DNA of 64,000 nt from Lachnospiraceae bacterium. Its GTDB lineage: Bacteria; Bacillota; Clostridia; Lachnospirales; Lachnospiraceae. How positions within the stretch are numbered: the stretch's first letter is position 1; each line of letters opens with the position of its first letter. Shown here piece by piece: positions 40,706-49,455 of the stretch. The position numbers and the translations under genes were made by a program. The notes beneath the pieces were generated by a model that saw only the letters and a program-made list of their open reading frames with translations, searched no databases and was not told the DNA's origin. The stretch covers positions 34,504-98,503 of the forward strand of contig SVFC01000008.1 of NCBI GenBank assembly GCA_015057035.1, given 5' to 3'.

Positions 40706-42753
40706 TCTAAAATTTCTCCCTCTTTAATCATTTCATCAAGAGTATCGCAAATTCTCTGTTTTGCTTCAGCCACTGTACAGTTCGTCAGCTGTGCACCAGC
40801 TACATTCAAATGACCACCGCCGCCAAGACGTTCCATAATAATCTGAACGTTGATCTCGTCGATGGAACGAGAACTTACATAGATACGACCATTATACTCT
40901 GTTAACACGAAGGAAGCTTTGATTCCTACGATATTTAATAACTCATTGGCAACCTGAGCACCAACGATAGTTGGACTCTCAATATTTTCTGCTGGACATA
41001 CGGAAATCGCAAAGGAATTACGATATACATCTGCCCGGCGCACGCCCTCTGCACGAGCTTTGTATGCATCCATATCGTTACGAAGCATCTTGCGCACACG
41101 AGTAACCTCCGCACCAGATCTTCTAAGATATGCTGCCGCCTCAAATGTTCTAACACCTGTTTTGGTCATAAAGTTATTGGTATCAATCAAAATACCCGCG
41201 TAGATACAATCCGCTTCGCAGGCTTCTATCTTCATACCTTCCTGGAAATACTGTAACACTTCTGCAACCATTTCACATGCACTTGATGCATATGGTTCAA
41301 TGTAAGACAGTAATGGATTCTCAATCACTTCACTACCCTGTCTGTGATGGTCAAATACACAGATATATTCTGTTTTGTCCAAAAGAGCCGAACACTCTGT
41401 ATAACTTGGCTTATTGGTATCGACTACCATAACCAAAGAGTTCTTTCCTACCATTTCAAGAGCTGTTTCGCTATCGATAAACATATCTGTTGGATAGCCT
41501 TTTTCTTCTGTAAAGCAATCAATCATTGGACGAACAGAAGAAGTTACTTCGTTTACAACAATCTGTGCTTTCTTGCCAAGCACCTTGGCTGCACAGTAAA
41601 TACCAATTCCCGCACCAATAGAGTCAACGTCTGACAGGTTATGTCCCATAATAAGCACATTATCTCTATCCTGCATAATCTCGCGAAGGGCCTGTGCCTT
41701 AACTCGAGCCTTAACTCGGGTATTTCTATCCACCTGCTGTGTCTTGCCTCCATAATAATGGATTTCATCACGATTCTTAACAACCGCTTGATCTCCACCA
41801 CGGGCAAGGGCAAGGTCGATCGACGCTCTGGCATATTCGTAGTTTTCATTGTAGTTGTTTCCACGAATACCTACACCGATACTTAAGGTTACAGCAATTT
41901 CATTACCAACCTTAACTGTTTTAACATCCTCTAAAATGCTAAACTTATCTTCTTCTAGCTGCTGCAGATATTTATACTTAAATACGACAAAATATTTGTC
42001 TTTTTCAATTTTACGAACCAATGCGTCAATATTGGTGAAATACTGGTTTACCTTACGATCCACCAATGCAGTAAGCAGAGAACGATTTACATCCTCCATA
42101 CTCTCTAAGGCTTCATCATAGTTATCAATATAAACTAATGCAGCAACCTGTTTCTGTTCCCGGTTTTCCATCTTATAACGATACAGCTTTGTGTCATCGA
42201 AAATGTATAACGCAGTAATAAATTCACTGGAATCATTCAAATCCACAATTGCCTTCTCTCCCGTAAAATTCTGGAACGGAATATGCGTAAAAGATGCGCG
42301 AAGCAACTTATCTTCGTGTTCGAAACGAATATCAGATATTTCTTCTGCGCGATATATAGCTTCCTTGGTTAACGCCGGAAAGATTCCTGTGATAGACTTG
42401 TGATATTTCTTGTCCACGCCGGTCAGTTCTTCAAACTTTTCGTTCATCCAAAGCACCTTTCCCGTACCATCTAGCAGGGCATATGGAATCTGAAATTCAT
42501 TCAACAACTGTTTCTGCACCGTAGAATACTGGGTTGCAAAATTGACAATTTCATTGACAATATACTTTCCGCTCCATACGGACATTGCCAATGTTGCCAA
42601 AAGAAATACAACCAGAAAAGCAGATACCGCCATTCCGCATTTTGCATCATAAAAATATACTGATATATTACCAGCTACAAATACCAGCCCGATGATAAAT
42701 GGCCAGTTAAAATGTAACCATAATTTTCCTTTAAACTTTATATTTTTTGCCAT
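40702..42753 (-). CDS. gdpP: cyclic-di-AMP phosphodiesterase GdpP
   Basis: A 683-residue membrane protein that degrades c-di-AMP and so affects potassium and wall homeostasis. Two membrane helices (about 12-60) precede a PAS domain (about 75-150), a degenerate GGDEF domain (about 165-295) and the DHH-DHHA1 phosphodiesterase. The DHH part has [23 protein letters not shown] and FDHHRQ; DHHA1 has [13 protein letters not shown] chose ATG 42753 (MAKNIKFKG) because GAGGAG lies 9 bp upstream; the longer frame has no site. Confidence 0.96.
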   Translation of the reverse strand: MAKNIKFKGKLWLHFNWPFIIGLVFVAGNISVYFYDAKCGMAVSAFLVVFLLATLAMSVWSGKYIVNEIVNFATQYSTVQKQLLNEFQIPYALLDGTGKVLWMNEKFEELTGVDKKYHKSITGIFPALTKEAIYRAEEISDIRFEHEDKLLRASFTHIPFQNFTGEKAIVDLNDSSEFITALYIFDDTKLYRYKMENREQKQVAALVYIDNYDEALESMEDVNRSLLTALVDRKVNQYFTNIDALVRKIEKDKYFVVFKYKYLQQLEEDKFSILEDVKTVKVGNEIAVTLSIGVGIRGNNYNENYEYARASIDLALARGGDQAVVKNRDEIHYYGGKTQQVDRNTRVKARVKAQALREIMQDRDNVLIMGHNLSDVDSIGAGIGIYCAAKVLGKKAQIVVNEVTSSVRPMIDCFTEEKGYPTDMFIDSETALEMVGKNSLVMVVDTNKPSYTECSALLDKTEYICVFDHHRQGSEVIENPLLSYIEPYASSACEMVAEVLQYFQEGMKIEACEADCIYAGILIDTNNFMTKTGVRTFEAAAYLRRSGAEVTRVRKMLRNDMDAYKARAEGVRRADVYRNSFAISVCPAENIESPTIVGAQVANELLNIVGIKASFVLTEYNGRIYVSSRSIDEINVQIIMERLGGGGHLNVAGAQLTNCTVAEAKQRICDTLDEMIKEGEILE

Positions 42754-42833
42754 ATGAAAATCTCCTCTTCGAACTTCTAGTATAATGCATTTTTGACTTT
42801 TAAACAACACTTTTTCGTCGACAAAGAGAACAC

Positions 42834-42868
42834 AAAAATAGGGCTACCCACATCTTGGGTAGCCCTGT
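42834..42868 (-). terminator. terminator of the NfeD-SPFH operon
   Basis: AGGGCTACCCA pairs with TGGGTAGCCCT around a short loop, followed by ATTTTTG on the minus strand, about 25 bp after the SPFH gene. Confidence 0.9.
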
Positions 42869-42893
42869 AAAATAAACACAATATCTATACTGA

Positions 42894-43829
42894 TTACTGT
42901 TTATCAACTGCAACTTCTGCAATAGATTTTGTAAGACCAGCGATTCCCTGAATTTCTGAAGGAATGATAATCTTTGTAGCCTTACCATCTGCTGCTTTTG
43001 CAAATGCTTCTAAGCTCTTAAGCTGAAGTACTGCTGAGTCTGGTGCTGCATCCTTTAACATTCTAAGACCATCTGCGTTCGCCTGCTGAATCTTGATGAT
43101 AGCTTCTGCCTGACCTTCTGCTTCCTTAACAGTTGCTTCTCTCTTAGCTTCTGCACGAAGGATTGCTGCTTCTTTTTCAGCCTGAGCATCAAGGATTGCT
43201 GCTTCTTTGTTACCTTCTGCAACAAGGACTGTAGATTTCTTTTCACCTTCTGCACGAAGAATAGCTTCACGACGTTCACGTTCTGCCTTCATCTGTTTTT
43301 CCATTGCATCCTGGATTGCTTTTGGAGGCATGATGTTCTTTAATTCCACACGGTTGATTTTGATACCCCATGGGTCTGTTGCAACGTCTAAGGTTGCACG
43401 CATCTTAGTATTGATTGTTTCACGGGATGTAAGTGTTTCGTCAAGTTCCAAATCACCGATTACGTTACGAAGAGTTGTTGCTGTTAAGTTCTCAATCGCC
43501 ATAATTGGATTTTCAACACCGTAAGCAAAAAGCTTAGGGTCTGTAATCTGGAAGAATACGACGGTATCAATCTGCATTGTTACGTTATCTTTTGTAATTA
43601 CTGGCTGTGGTGGGAAGTCTACAACCTGTTCTTTTAAAAGAATTCTCTTTGCTACACGATCGATAAATGGCACTTTGAAATGCATACCTACCTGCCAGGT
43701 ATCTAAGTAAACACCAAGACGTTCGATTACCATTGCGTTAGCCTGTGGTACGATTTTTACGCAGCTTGTTAAAAGAATAAGCGCTGCAACTACAATAAGA
43801 ATAATAACAAAAATTACGAAAGGTTCCAT
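42894..43829 (-). CDS. SPFH/stomatin-like membrane protein (QmcA type)
   Basis: A 311-residue protein with one N-terminal membrane helix (4-24), an SPFH domain (about 25-190, with IERLGVYLDTWQVGMHFKVP and NVIGDLELDETLTSRE) and a long Ala/Glu/Lys coiled coil of repeating EKEAAILRAEAKREA type (about 195-260). Such proteins form oligomers that organise membrane microdomains and quality control. It follows the NfeD gene by 3 bp; SPFH/NfeD pairs are conserved and act together. Confidence 0.94.
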   Translation of the reverse strand: MEPFVIFVIILIVVAALILLTSCVKIVPQANAMVIERLGVYLDTWQVGMHFKVPFIDRVAKRILLKEQVVDFPPQPVITKDNVTMQIDTVVFFQITDPKLFAYGVENPIMAIENLTATTLRNVIGDLELDETLTSRETINTKMRATLDVATDPWGIKINRVELKNIMPPKAIQDAMEKQMKAERERREAILRAEGEKKSTVLVAEGNKEAAILDAQAEKEAAILRAEAKREATVKEAEGQAEAIIKIQQANADGLRMLKDAAPDSAVLQLKSLEAFAKAADGKATKIIIPSEIQGIAGLTKSIAEVAVDKQ

Positions 43830-43832
43830 AAA

Positions 43833-44309
43833 CTATTCCTCCTCTACTTTTTCTACTATAAGTTTAACACCTTTTATCTGGAGAACTCTGACAAGTTCAC
43901 CTTTTTCTATCGTTATATCATCATCTTCCGTGCGCACTGTCCAATCCTGTCCATGAACAATCGCTCTACCGGTACGATCCAAATTATTTACACGTTCGGT
44001 AACTCTGACGATTTCACCGATCGCGCGGTCTGCATTGGTGCTTTGCTTTTTTCCGTCCAAGAATTTGTCTGACCATTTTCTTGTGAGAGCCAAAAGACCA
44101 AATGCTACAATTAGAAATGCAATTATTTGCACTATTAGATTACCTCCGAGCATTGCAACAAAGAGTGCTGCCAAGCCGCCGGCTGCAAACCAGATAGATG
44201 TAAGTGTCACAGTGGATAATTCCATTGCTACGAATATCACGATAACGATAAGCCATAATAAAATGTCCGGATCAAAACTTCCAAACATATCCATCACTGC
44301 TGCTACCAT
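43833..44309 (-). CDS. NfeD-family membrane protein
   Basis: A 158-residue partner of the SPFH protein. About three membrane helices (12-80) are followed by a cytoplasmic OB-fold domain (about 100-155) with GEIVRVTERVNNL and GELVRVLQIKGVKLIVE. This is the short NfeD form without the ClpP-like protease. A GGGGGAG ribosome binding site precedes the ATG. Confidence 0.9.
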   Translation of the reverse strand: MVAAVMDMFGSFDPDILLWLIVIVIFVAMELSTVTLTSIWFAAGGLAALFVAMLGGNLIVQIIAFLIVAFGLLALTRKWSDKFLDGKKQSTNADRAIGEIVRVTERVNNLDRTGRAIVHGQDWTVRTEDDDITIEKGELVRVLQIKGVKLIVEKVEEE

Positions 44310-44389
44310 ATGTCTCCCCCTTTCTCTCTGATGAGTTCATTTTATTCTCTTTCTTTTTCTTGCACAAGTGCTTTAAGAAAGTGTTAAGG

Positions 44390-45340
44390 TTATTTAACAT
44401 TTATTATGAAAGCCTTCTTATAACCTCTTTTGTTCTGATATAAATCAATCTCCCAACCGTGCATCTCGACGATTCTTTTTGCAATGGATAAACCTAATCC
44501 GCTTCCCCCTTTGGTTCTTCTGGAAGTATCTCCCACCGCAAAAGGCTCGAAAATATGGTCTACCACACTCTCTTCAATTGGAGTACCATTATCCGAGATA
44601 ATAATCTCTCTGTTATAGAAGATATCCTTAAATTCCAGAGTAATCGTTGTCCCTGGCTCATTATGGCGAATCGAATTATTAATCAGGTTGGTAACCACAC
44701 GGGAAATCTGCAATGGGTCCACCTCAACCTCACATCGGGTTTCTGGTATATCCACCACTAGTTCCATTCCTTTTTCTTCCACATCCTGATACAAAAGCGC
44801 AGCATTCTCGCGAAGCAATTCTGCCAAATCCACTTTTTCTTTCTTCAATGTAAAATTATCACTATCTAACTTCACATATTCATACAGAAGATTAATCAGA
44901 TTGTTCATTCTATCGGACTTGTTCTCGATAGCTTCCAAATACTCCCGTTTCTTCTGCTCATCTGTTACCATGCCATCATTTAGCGCTTTTGCATAACCGG
45001 CAATTGTAGTAATAGGTGTACGAAGGTCATGAGCTATATCCGAAAGCATCAGATTTCTTCTCTTTTCATAATCTTTTCGATATGCCGCTTTCTCCGCCTC
45101 TAATCGCTGTACTTCATCCAGAATTACCTTGGTAAACATATTCACTGTTACCATAATCGGAATCACAAATAGCAGAATCGTAATAACAAACCATATCACC
45201 GGATACTGATTTAACCATATTTTCTGCATATAATTTATCAGTACTAAAACCAAAAACTCTGCCATCACAACGAAAATTAGGCTTACAAGGAAACGACTGA
45301 TGACAAATATCTGAAAATCTACATCGTTTTTTCTTCTCAT
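44390..45340 (-). CDS. sensor histidine kinase
   Basis: A 316-residue membrane kinase. Two helices (about 12-36 and 46-70) lie close together with almost no external loop, which suggests sensing within the membrane or through a partner. The phosphoacceptor is His104 in LSDIAHDLRTPI. The ATPase part has NLINNSIRHNEPG (N box), DNGTPIEESVVDHIFEPF and GGSGLGLSIAKRI. It lies 9 bp after the response regulator gene. The VanS/BceS-like size suggests an envelope-stress role, which is inference. Confidence 0.94.
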   Translation of the reverse strand: MRRKNDVDFQIFVISRFLVSLIFVVMAEFLVLVLINYMQKIWLNQYPVIWFVITILLFVIPIMVTVNMFTKVILDEVQRLEAEKAAYRKDYEKRRNLMLSDIAHDLRTPITTIAGYAKALNDGMVTDEQKKREYLEAIENKSDRMNNLINLLYEYVKLDSDNFTLKKEKVDLAELLRENAALLYQDVEEKGMELVVDIPETRCEVEVDPLQISRVVTNLINNSIRHNEPGTTITLEFKDIFYNREIIISDNGTPIEESVVDHIFEPFAVGDTSRRTKGGSGLGLSIAKRIVEMHGWEIDLYQNKRGYKKAFIINVK

Positions 45341-45349
45341 AGTTTTTCC

Positions 45350-46033
45350 CTACTTTTCTAAACGATATCCAAGACCACGAATCGTTTTAATATAGGCAGA
45401 TGGGTCTTCATCTAGTTTGTCACGCAGTTTGCTGATACATACCATAATGTTATTATCTGCTACGATAAATTCTTCACCCCAGCCGTATTCATAAATCTGT
45501 TGCTTGGTAAATACTTTTCCTGGATGTTTCATAAACATTTCCATAATTTTATATTCTACGGAAGTGAGATCTATAATCTCATCGCCTTTTTTCAATTCGC
45601 ATGCATCTGGATCTAGGCTTAAATCCTTGACTCTGATTAATTCCTGTACTCCTGCACTGGTTCCAAGAGAATAAAATCTACGAATATTAGAATTTACACG
45701 CGCAACAGCTTCCAATGGATTAAATGGTTTGGCAATATAATCGTCTGCGCCCAAATTTAATCCTAGGATTTTTTCTGAATCTGCATCTTTTGCTGATAAA
45801 ATCAACACAGGGATGTTGCTCTGGGTACGAAGTTCTTTTAACACACGGTATCCGTCTACCTTTGGCATCATTATATCTAAAATGCACAAGTCCACCTTCT
45901 GGCGATGCAGGATATCCAACGCCTGCTGCCCATCTTCGGCCTCTATCACTTGGTATTTTTCATTTTCTAAGTATAATCTGAGCAGTTCGCGAATTTCTTT
46001 TTCATCATCTGCAATAAGAATTGTATATTCCAT
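45350..46033 (-). CDS. OmpR-family response regulator
   Basis: A 227-residue regulator with a receiver domain (1-120; acidic pocket Asp9, Asp10, phosphoacceptor Asp53, Lys102 in IAKPF) and a winged-helix DNA-binding domain (about 130-225, ending IKTIRGLGYRLEK). It is the partner of the kinase just downstream. Two base pairs separate it from the preceding DUF975 gene, so the three are probably one operon and the membrane protein may be part of the sensing system. Confidence 0.95.
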   Translation of the reverse strand: MEYTILIADDEKEIRELLRLYLENEKYQVIEAEDGQQALDILHRQKVDLCILDIMMPKVDGYRVLKELRTQSNIPVLILSAKDADSEKILGLNLGADDYIAKPFNPLEAVARVNSNIRRFYSLGTSAGVQELIRVKDLSLDPDACELKKGDEIIDLTSVEYKIMEMFMKHPGKVFTKQQIYEYGWGEEFIVADNNIMVCISKLRDKLDEDPSAYIKTIRGLGYRLEK

Positions 46034-46035
46034 AA

Positions 46036-46986
46036 TTATTCCTCATTCTGTGCATCCTGTTCCGGTTCTTCCTGTACAGGTGCAGTATAATATGCTTCAT
46101 AAGTATTGTTGTTTTCGTAAGGATTAACACCTTGATATACACCCGCTGACTGATATGGTGCTGTCACATATGTATTCTGTGCTGGGCGACCATACGCACA
46201 ACTAAGCTCTTCATACAATGCAGCATTGGTAGCATGAACATATGGTGCCACGTAGAAGATTTCCAACAAACCACATGTACACACCGATAATAAATACCAT
46301 CCCACAAAAGATAAGTCTAAAACATATGCTTTCCATTTCTGGCCCATCATCATCTGTTTACTAAGCGCAAATGCCTGTTCCTTGGTCAGATTTGGATTCT
46401 CTGCCAAAAGATATGGAATCATACGATATTCATATGATTTTACAATACCCGGAATAATAAACAACATCGTCCACAATGTTGTATATAAGCTTCTAAAGAA
46501 CATTACCTTAACCACATTCATATAAGAATGGTCAAAAGCATATGCTACATCTTTAATCTGAGCATTCTCTCCCAATGTATTCAGGAAGAATCTGCTACCA
46601 CCAACCATCAGCGGATTTGCAAGAAACGCCGTAAACACGTATCCTATTACAAGTCCGATTGCGAATGCAATCAAAAAGACTAACAGGAAAATCCCTAACA
46701 CAAGAAACAGATCACCTGTGTCTGCATCTGGTCCTAAATCCACGGTCGGTATATACTCTTCTCCAACTGGAGTCTGGTCTGTAACTGGAAGTTCGAAATC
46801 AAAAGGATTCTCATAATCATATTCATCTTCCATATCATCCTGGGAAAATTTCTCGGTAATTGTCGTACCAACACTTCCCAATCCCCCGGTAAGAAGCGTG
46901 AGAAGTAATGCAACCAGTACCATCTTCCAATAATGTATCTTCAAAGCAGCCTTTGCTTTCTCTTTTAATTGTGCTCGTGTCCACAT
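46036..46986 (-). CDS. DUF975-type integral membrane protein
   Basis: A 316-residue membrane protein. I chose ATG 46986 (MWTRAQLKEKAKAALK) because AGGAGG lies 9 bp upstream. That N-terminal amphipathic helix followed by a membrane helix is typical of DUF975. About five further hydrophobic segments follow, then a Tyr/Asn/Gln-rich cytoplasmic tail ending in EEPEQDAQNEE. The function of the family is unknown. It is the first gene of the operon with the two-component system. Confidence 0.85.
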   Translation of the reverse strand: MWTRAQLKEKAKAALKIHYWKMVLVALLLTLLTGGLGSVGTTITEKFSQDDMEDEYDYENPFDFELPVTDQTPVGEEYIPTVDLGPDADTGDLFLVLGIFLLVFLIAFAIGLVIGYVFTAFLANPLMVGGSRFFLNTLGENAQIKDVAYAFDHSYMNVVKVMFFRSLYTTLWTMLFIIPGIVKSYEYRMIPYLLAENPNLTKEQAFALSKQMMMGQKWKAYVLDLSFVGWYLLSVCTCGLLEIFYVAPYVHATNAALYEELSCAYGRPAQNTYVTAPYQSAGVYQGVNPYENNNTYEAYYTAPVQEEPEQDAQNEE

Positions 46987-47070
46987 ATCAACAACCTCCT
47001 GCGTTTTATGAAAAGATATTAACATCCTTTTCTTAGTAGTAAACTCTTTTAATCTTAATTTATCCTTAAT

Positions 47071-48225
47071 CTACTTCATATTTCGAATATAAAAAGCCAC
47101 CTGAAGAGGAATTCTCTCTTCTGGAGTATCCAGTTCCAAGTTCAAAAGCTTCTTAATATTATTCACTCGATAGATAACAGTATTACGATGGGTAAACATA
47201 GCTTCTGAAACCGCCTGAATGCTTCTATCATACTTTAAATATTGCTCCAAGGTTTCCACGTAGTTAGAATTATGCTTTTTGTCATACTCATCCAACACGC
47301 GAAGCGGTTCTTCTCCCAATTCTTTCAGCAAGGACTCATCCTTCACTGCAAAAAGCAGGCGGTACATTCCCATTTCATCGTAGTACATGAGATCCTTTTT
47401 CTTGGTGCTGGCCATGGTAACTGCAGCTTTTGCTCTCTCATAACACAGCGACAGATTTTTGATATCCTTAAGACAGGATCCAACGCCTACATACATTGGA
47501 ACGTCTGGCATACGCATCTTCACACGTTTTACCATACCTTCAATGATTTCCGTCATATCCTTCTGACCCACGTCATTCATTACCAAGACAAAGTTGGAAT
47601 CATAGTAAAAAAAACATCCATTATGGCTGATATTTTCCAGATATAACTGCATACGATAACCAAGACGCTTACGTTCTACCGTATCCATAGCATCCAAATC
47701 ATCCGTAGTTAACAATGCCACCTGGAAAGTGCCATCTATGTCAAAATACGGCAGCAGTTCTGTACGGTAATTCTCCTGATTATCCGGCTCTTTAATTGCT
47801 GCAATAAACGCATCCTGGATTCGCTCGTCCGCAATACCCTGGAAAAATACACGGGCTGTAATATCCTTAATCATCTCTGCCACGATAATATCCCACGGCA
47901 CTGTCAGCAATGGCAAATCGTGCTCATCGCACATATCAATAATCTCCTGTGGCACCTCCGCTATATAATCTCCCACATTGATAATCAAACCTGCTGCATG
48001 TCCATCCAAGAGAGCCTGTACCAGTTCCTTTAATTTCTCAGTGGTGGAAAATCCAATTCCTGTCGTTACGGCCAATTCTTTTCCTGCCAGATGCTTAATT
48101 ACATTAACATCCTCTAACATCAGAAGCCAGCTAATCGAATTGGACCATCCGTTTTTTCCCCCGATTAATTCCATCTGATATTGATCTTTTGCAAAAACCA
48201 ACATGTCTTCTATTGTGTAACCCAT
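47071..48225 (-). CDS. PucR-family transcriptional regulator
   Basis: A 384-residue protein. The N-terminal PucR domain (about 1-125, with LLMLEDVNVIKHLAGKELAVTTG) is followed by a GGDEF-like middle part and a C-terminal helix-turn-helix (about 325-375, YDRSIQAVSEAMFTHRNTVIYR). Family members regulate purine, amino-acid or polyamine genes in response to metabolites. No neighbouring catabolic gene points to its target. An AAAGGAG ribosome binding site precedes the ATG. Confidence 0.92.
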   Translation of the reverse strand: MGYTIEDMLVFAKDQYQMELIGGKNGWSNSISWLLMLEDVNVIKHLAGKELAVTTGIGFSTTEKLKELVQALLDGHAAGLIINVGDYIAEVPQEIIDMCDEHDLPLLTVPWDIIVAEMIKDITARVFFQGIADERIQDAFIAAIKEPDNQENYRTELLPYFDIDGTFQVALLTTDDLDAMDTVERKRLGYRMQLYLENISHNGCFFYYDSNFVLVMNDVGQKDMTEIIEGMVKRVKMRMPDVPMYVGVGSCLKDIKNLSLCYERAKAAVTMASTKKKDLMYYDEMGMYRLLFAVKDESLLKELGEEPLRVLDEYDKKHNSNYVETLEQYLKYDRSIQAVSEAMFTHRNTVIYRVNNIKKLLNLELDTPEERIPLQVAFYIRNMK

Positions 48226-48333
48226 ACTAAATCTCCTTTAAAAAATGATTTTTCTCCCCTTTTTTATTCAAATTATAACACTTTTTGTGCTATGAGTACA
48301 TAAAAATGTTAATTTTTTTAGATTTACAGACTA

Positions 48334-48465
48334 TTGGAAAGATTTTCTTGTGTGATATTATAATACATGTAGAGGACAACACCTCTACTCCATATAAAAA
48401 TCATTTTTTCATAATATTTATTCCTAACACGAAAAATAAGCACCCGATGGGTGCTTATTTTTTAT
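48334..48465 (+). ncRNA. candidate small RNA (promoter, hairpin, terminator)
   Basis: A perfect TATAAT lies at 48359-48364, with a weak TTGGAA 19 bp upstream. About 5 nt later comes the hairpin GTAGAGG-ACAACA-CCTCTAC (48369-48388). An intrinsic terminator follows at 48433-48465 (AATAAGCACCC/GGGTGCTTATT plus T-run). The transcript would be about 95 nt. It has no open frame with a ribosome binding site and is divergent from the PucR gene. The rest of this gap (48226-48333) is AT-rich and holds the PucR promoter region. Confidence 0.5.
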
Positions 48466-48528
48466 TTTCTTTTGTTTTTTCGTGCTGTAAGCACAAGTTG
48501 TATACAACATTTTTAGATATTCATTCCA

Positions 48529-48564
48529 TTGGAATTTTTTCCAGATTTGGTACTATAGTACCAA
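48529..48564 (+). promoter_or_regulatory. candidate promoter with a perfect 18-bp palindrome
   Basis: TTGGAA (near 48529), a 16-bp spacer and TACTAT (48551-48556). The -10 box lies inside TTGGTACTATAGTACCAA (48547-48564), which is a perfect palindrome and a strong operator candidate for the small gene that follows. Confidence 0.55.
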
Positions 48565-48608
48565 CGAAACGCGCAAACAATTTGTTTTATATATAAGGAG
48601 TTTAAATT

Positions 48609-48758
48609 ATGTCATTTAGAGAACCATTACCAATGGAATGCAAGATGCCAAGCTGGATGCAGGGCGAAAGATTTGTTTACAGTGAACGTTATGAACGCGA
48701 ATTCGTTCAGGCAGAAAACGAATCCATCTGGACTAAGATTATGAATCTCTTTGCTTAG
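48609..48758 (+). CDS. 49-residue small protein
   Basis: A short gene too small for routine calling: ATG 48609, with AAGGAG 8 bp upstream, and stop TAG at 48756-48758. The product begins MSFREPLPMECKMPSWMQ and ends ESIWTKIMNLFA. It is charged, has three aromatic/Met clusters and a possible C-terminal amphipathic helix, but no signal peptide. Its own promoter with palindrome and its own terminator support a real gene. The family is not recognised; a peptide precursor or small regulator is possible. Confidence 0.75.
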   Translation: MSFREPLPMECKMPSWMQGERFVYSERYEREFVQAENESIWTKIMNLFA

Positions 48759-48767
48759 GAGAAGGAA

Positions 48768-48815
48768 CAAAAACCCGTTAAGACTAGAATGCTAGTTCTT
48801 AACGGGTTTTTTGCG
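48768..48815. terminator. bidirectional terminator between two small genes
   Basis: AAACCCGTTAAGA pairs with TCTTAACGGGTTT across an extended stem ACTAG/CTAGT, with T-runs on both strands. It ends the 49-residue gene and overlaps the 3' end of the convergent 67-residue gene. Confidence 0.88.
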
Positions 48816-48995
48816 TCTTTTCAGAAGATTTTCTATGCCACCTACTTTAGCTCGGGAATCTCTATAATCAACGATTGCCATAAACTTACTTCTTGCAATT
48901 TTATATTCCTCTTCTGTCTCTGCCAGTTCTAATATCTGACAGGCCTCCAAATATGCAAATTCTTTTGTTTTTTGGAAATCCTCCCCCAAACTCAT
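48792..48995 (-). CDS. small hypothetical protein (67 aa)
   Basis: A 67-residue helical, charged protein beginning MSLGEDFQKTKEFAYL and ending in the basic LLKRRKKPVKN. AGGGA before the ATG is the ribosome binding site. It has no membrane segment. The basic tail could bind nucleic acid, but this is weak. The family is not recognised. It is convergent with the 49-residue gene and divergent from the XRE regulator. Confidence 0.65.
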   Translation of the reverse strand: MSLGEDFQKTKEFAYLEACQILELAETEEEYKIARSKFMAIVDYRDSRAKVGGIENLLKRRKKPVKN

Positions 48996-49045
48996 ATTCC
49001 CTCGCTCCTCTGTAAACGCTTGAATAAAAAAAGATTTTTTGCAAA

Positions 49046-49115
49046 AACTTCATCTTTAGAAGTTATTGTACCACTTTAATGTTCTACCATCAAGAAAAAC
49101 TTCAACTTTAGAAGG
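49046..49115 (+). promoter_or_regulatory. pair of CTTC...GAAG operator repeats before the XRE gene
   Basis: AACTTCATCTTTAGAAGTT (49046-49064) and AACTTCAACTTTAGAAGG (49098-49115) are near-identical copies of one dyad, 52 bp apart. The second overlaps the ribosome binding site of the XRE gene. The layout suggests autoregulation by that protein, which is inference. Confidence 0.6.
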
Positions 49116-49123
49116 AGATGTGT

Positions 49124-49363
49124 ATGAAGATCTATTGGGATGGAAAATCAAAAAATATTATTGGGGAACGGATAAAAACACTTCGCAAAGGGAAAAAGCT
49201 TACTCAAAAACAATTAGCAGAAAAGCTTCAGTTAGAAGGACACGAATTTTCAGACTTAACTATTTTACGAATCGAACAGGGAACTCGTTTTGTACCAGAC
49301 TATGAAATTGTTATTTTAGCAAAATTCTTTGGCATTTCAACAGACGAACTTTTGGGGCTGTAG
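49124..49363 (+). CDS. XRE-family helix-turn-helix regulator
   Basis: A 79-residue DNA-binding protein with a single XRE/Cro domain (about 13-77: IGERIKTLRKGKKLTQKQLAEKL and ILRIEQGTRFVPDYEIVILAKFF, ending in STDELLGL). I chose ATG 49124 because GGAG lies 6 bp upstream; the ATG at 49118 touches the site. Two dyad repeats precede it, and the AAA ATPase gene follows after 92 bp with its own promoter. It probably controls itself and perhaps the ATPase. Confidence 0.9.
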   Translation: MKIYWDGKSKNIIGERIKTLRKGKKLTQKQLAEKLQLEGHEFSDLTILRIEQGTRFVPDYEIVILAKFFGISTDELLGL

Positions 49364-49379
49364 AATTTTGGAAACAAAC

Positions 49380-49435
49380 GTTATACCCATTATACCCTTG
49401 ACGCCAGAATATTGCGTGGGTATAATGGGTATAAC
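49380..49435 (+). promoter_or_regulatory. ATPase promoter inside an 18-bp inverted repeat (four TATACCC half-sites)
   Basis: GTTATACCCATTATACCC (49380-49397) and its exact complement (49418-49435) flank a promoter: TTGACG (49398-49403), a 17-bp spacer and TATAAT (49421-49426). Each arm holds two TTATACCC units 9 bp apart. The right arm covers the -10 box and the left arm abuts the -35 box. Confidence 0.88.
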
Positions 49436-49455
49436 TAATTAAGGAGGTACTGCTC

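Noticed and set aside
48285..48596. Long plus-strand frame in the gap before the 49-residue gene
   Set aside because: It runs through a promoter, two hairpins and a terminator, and lacks a ribosome binding site.
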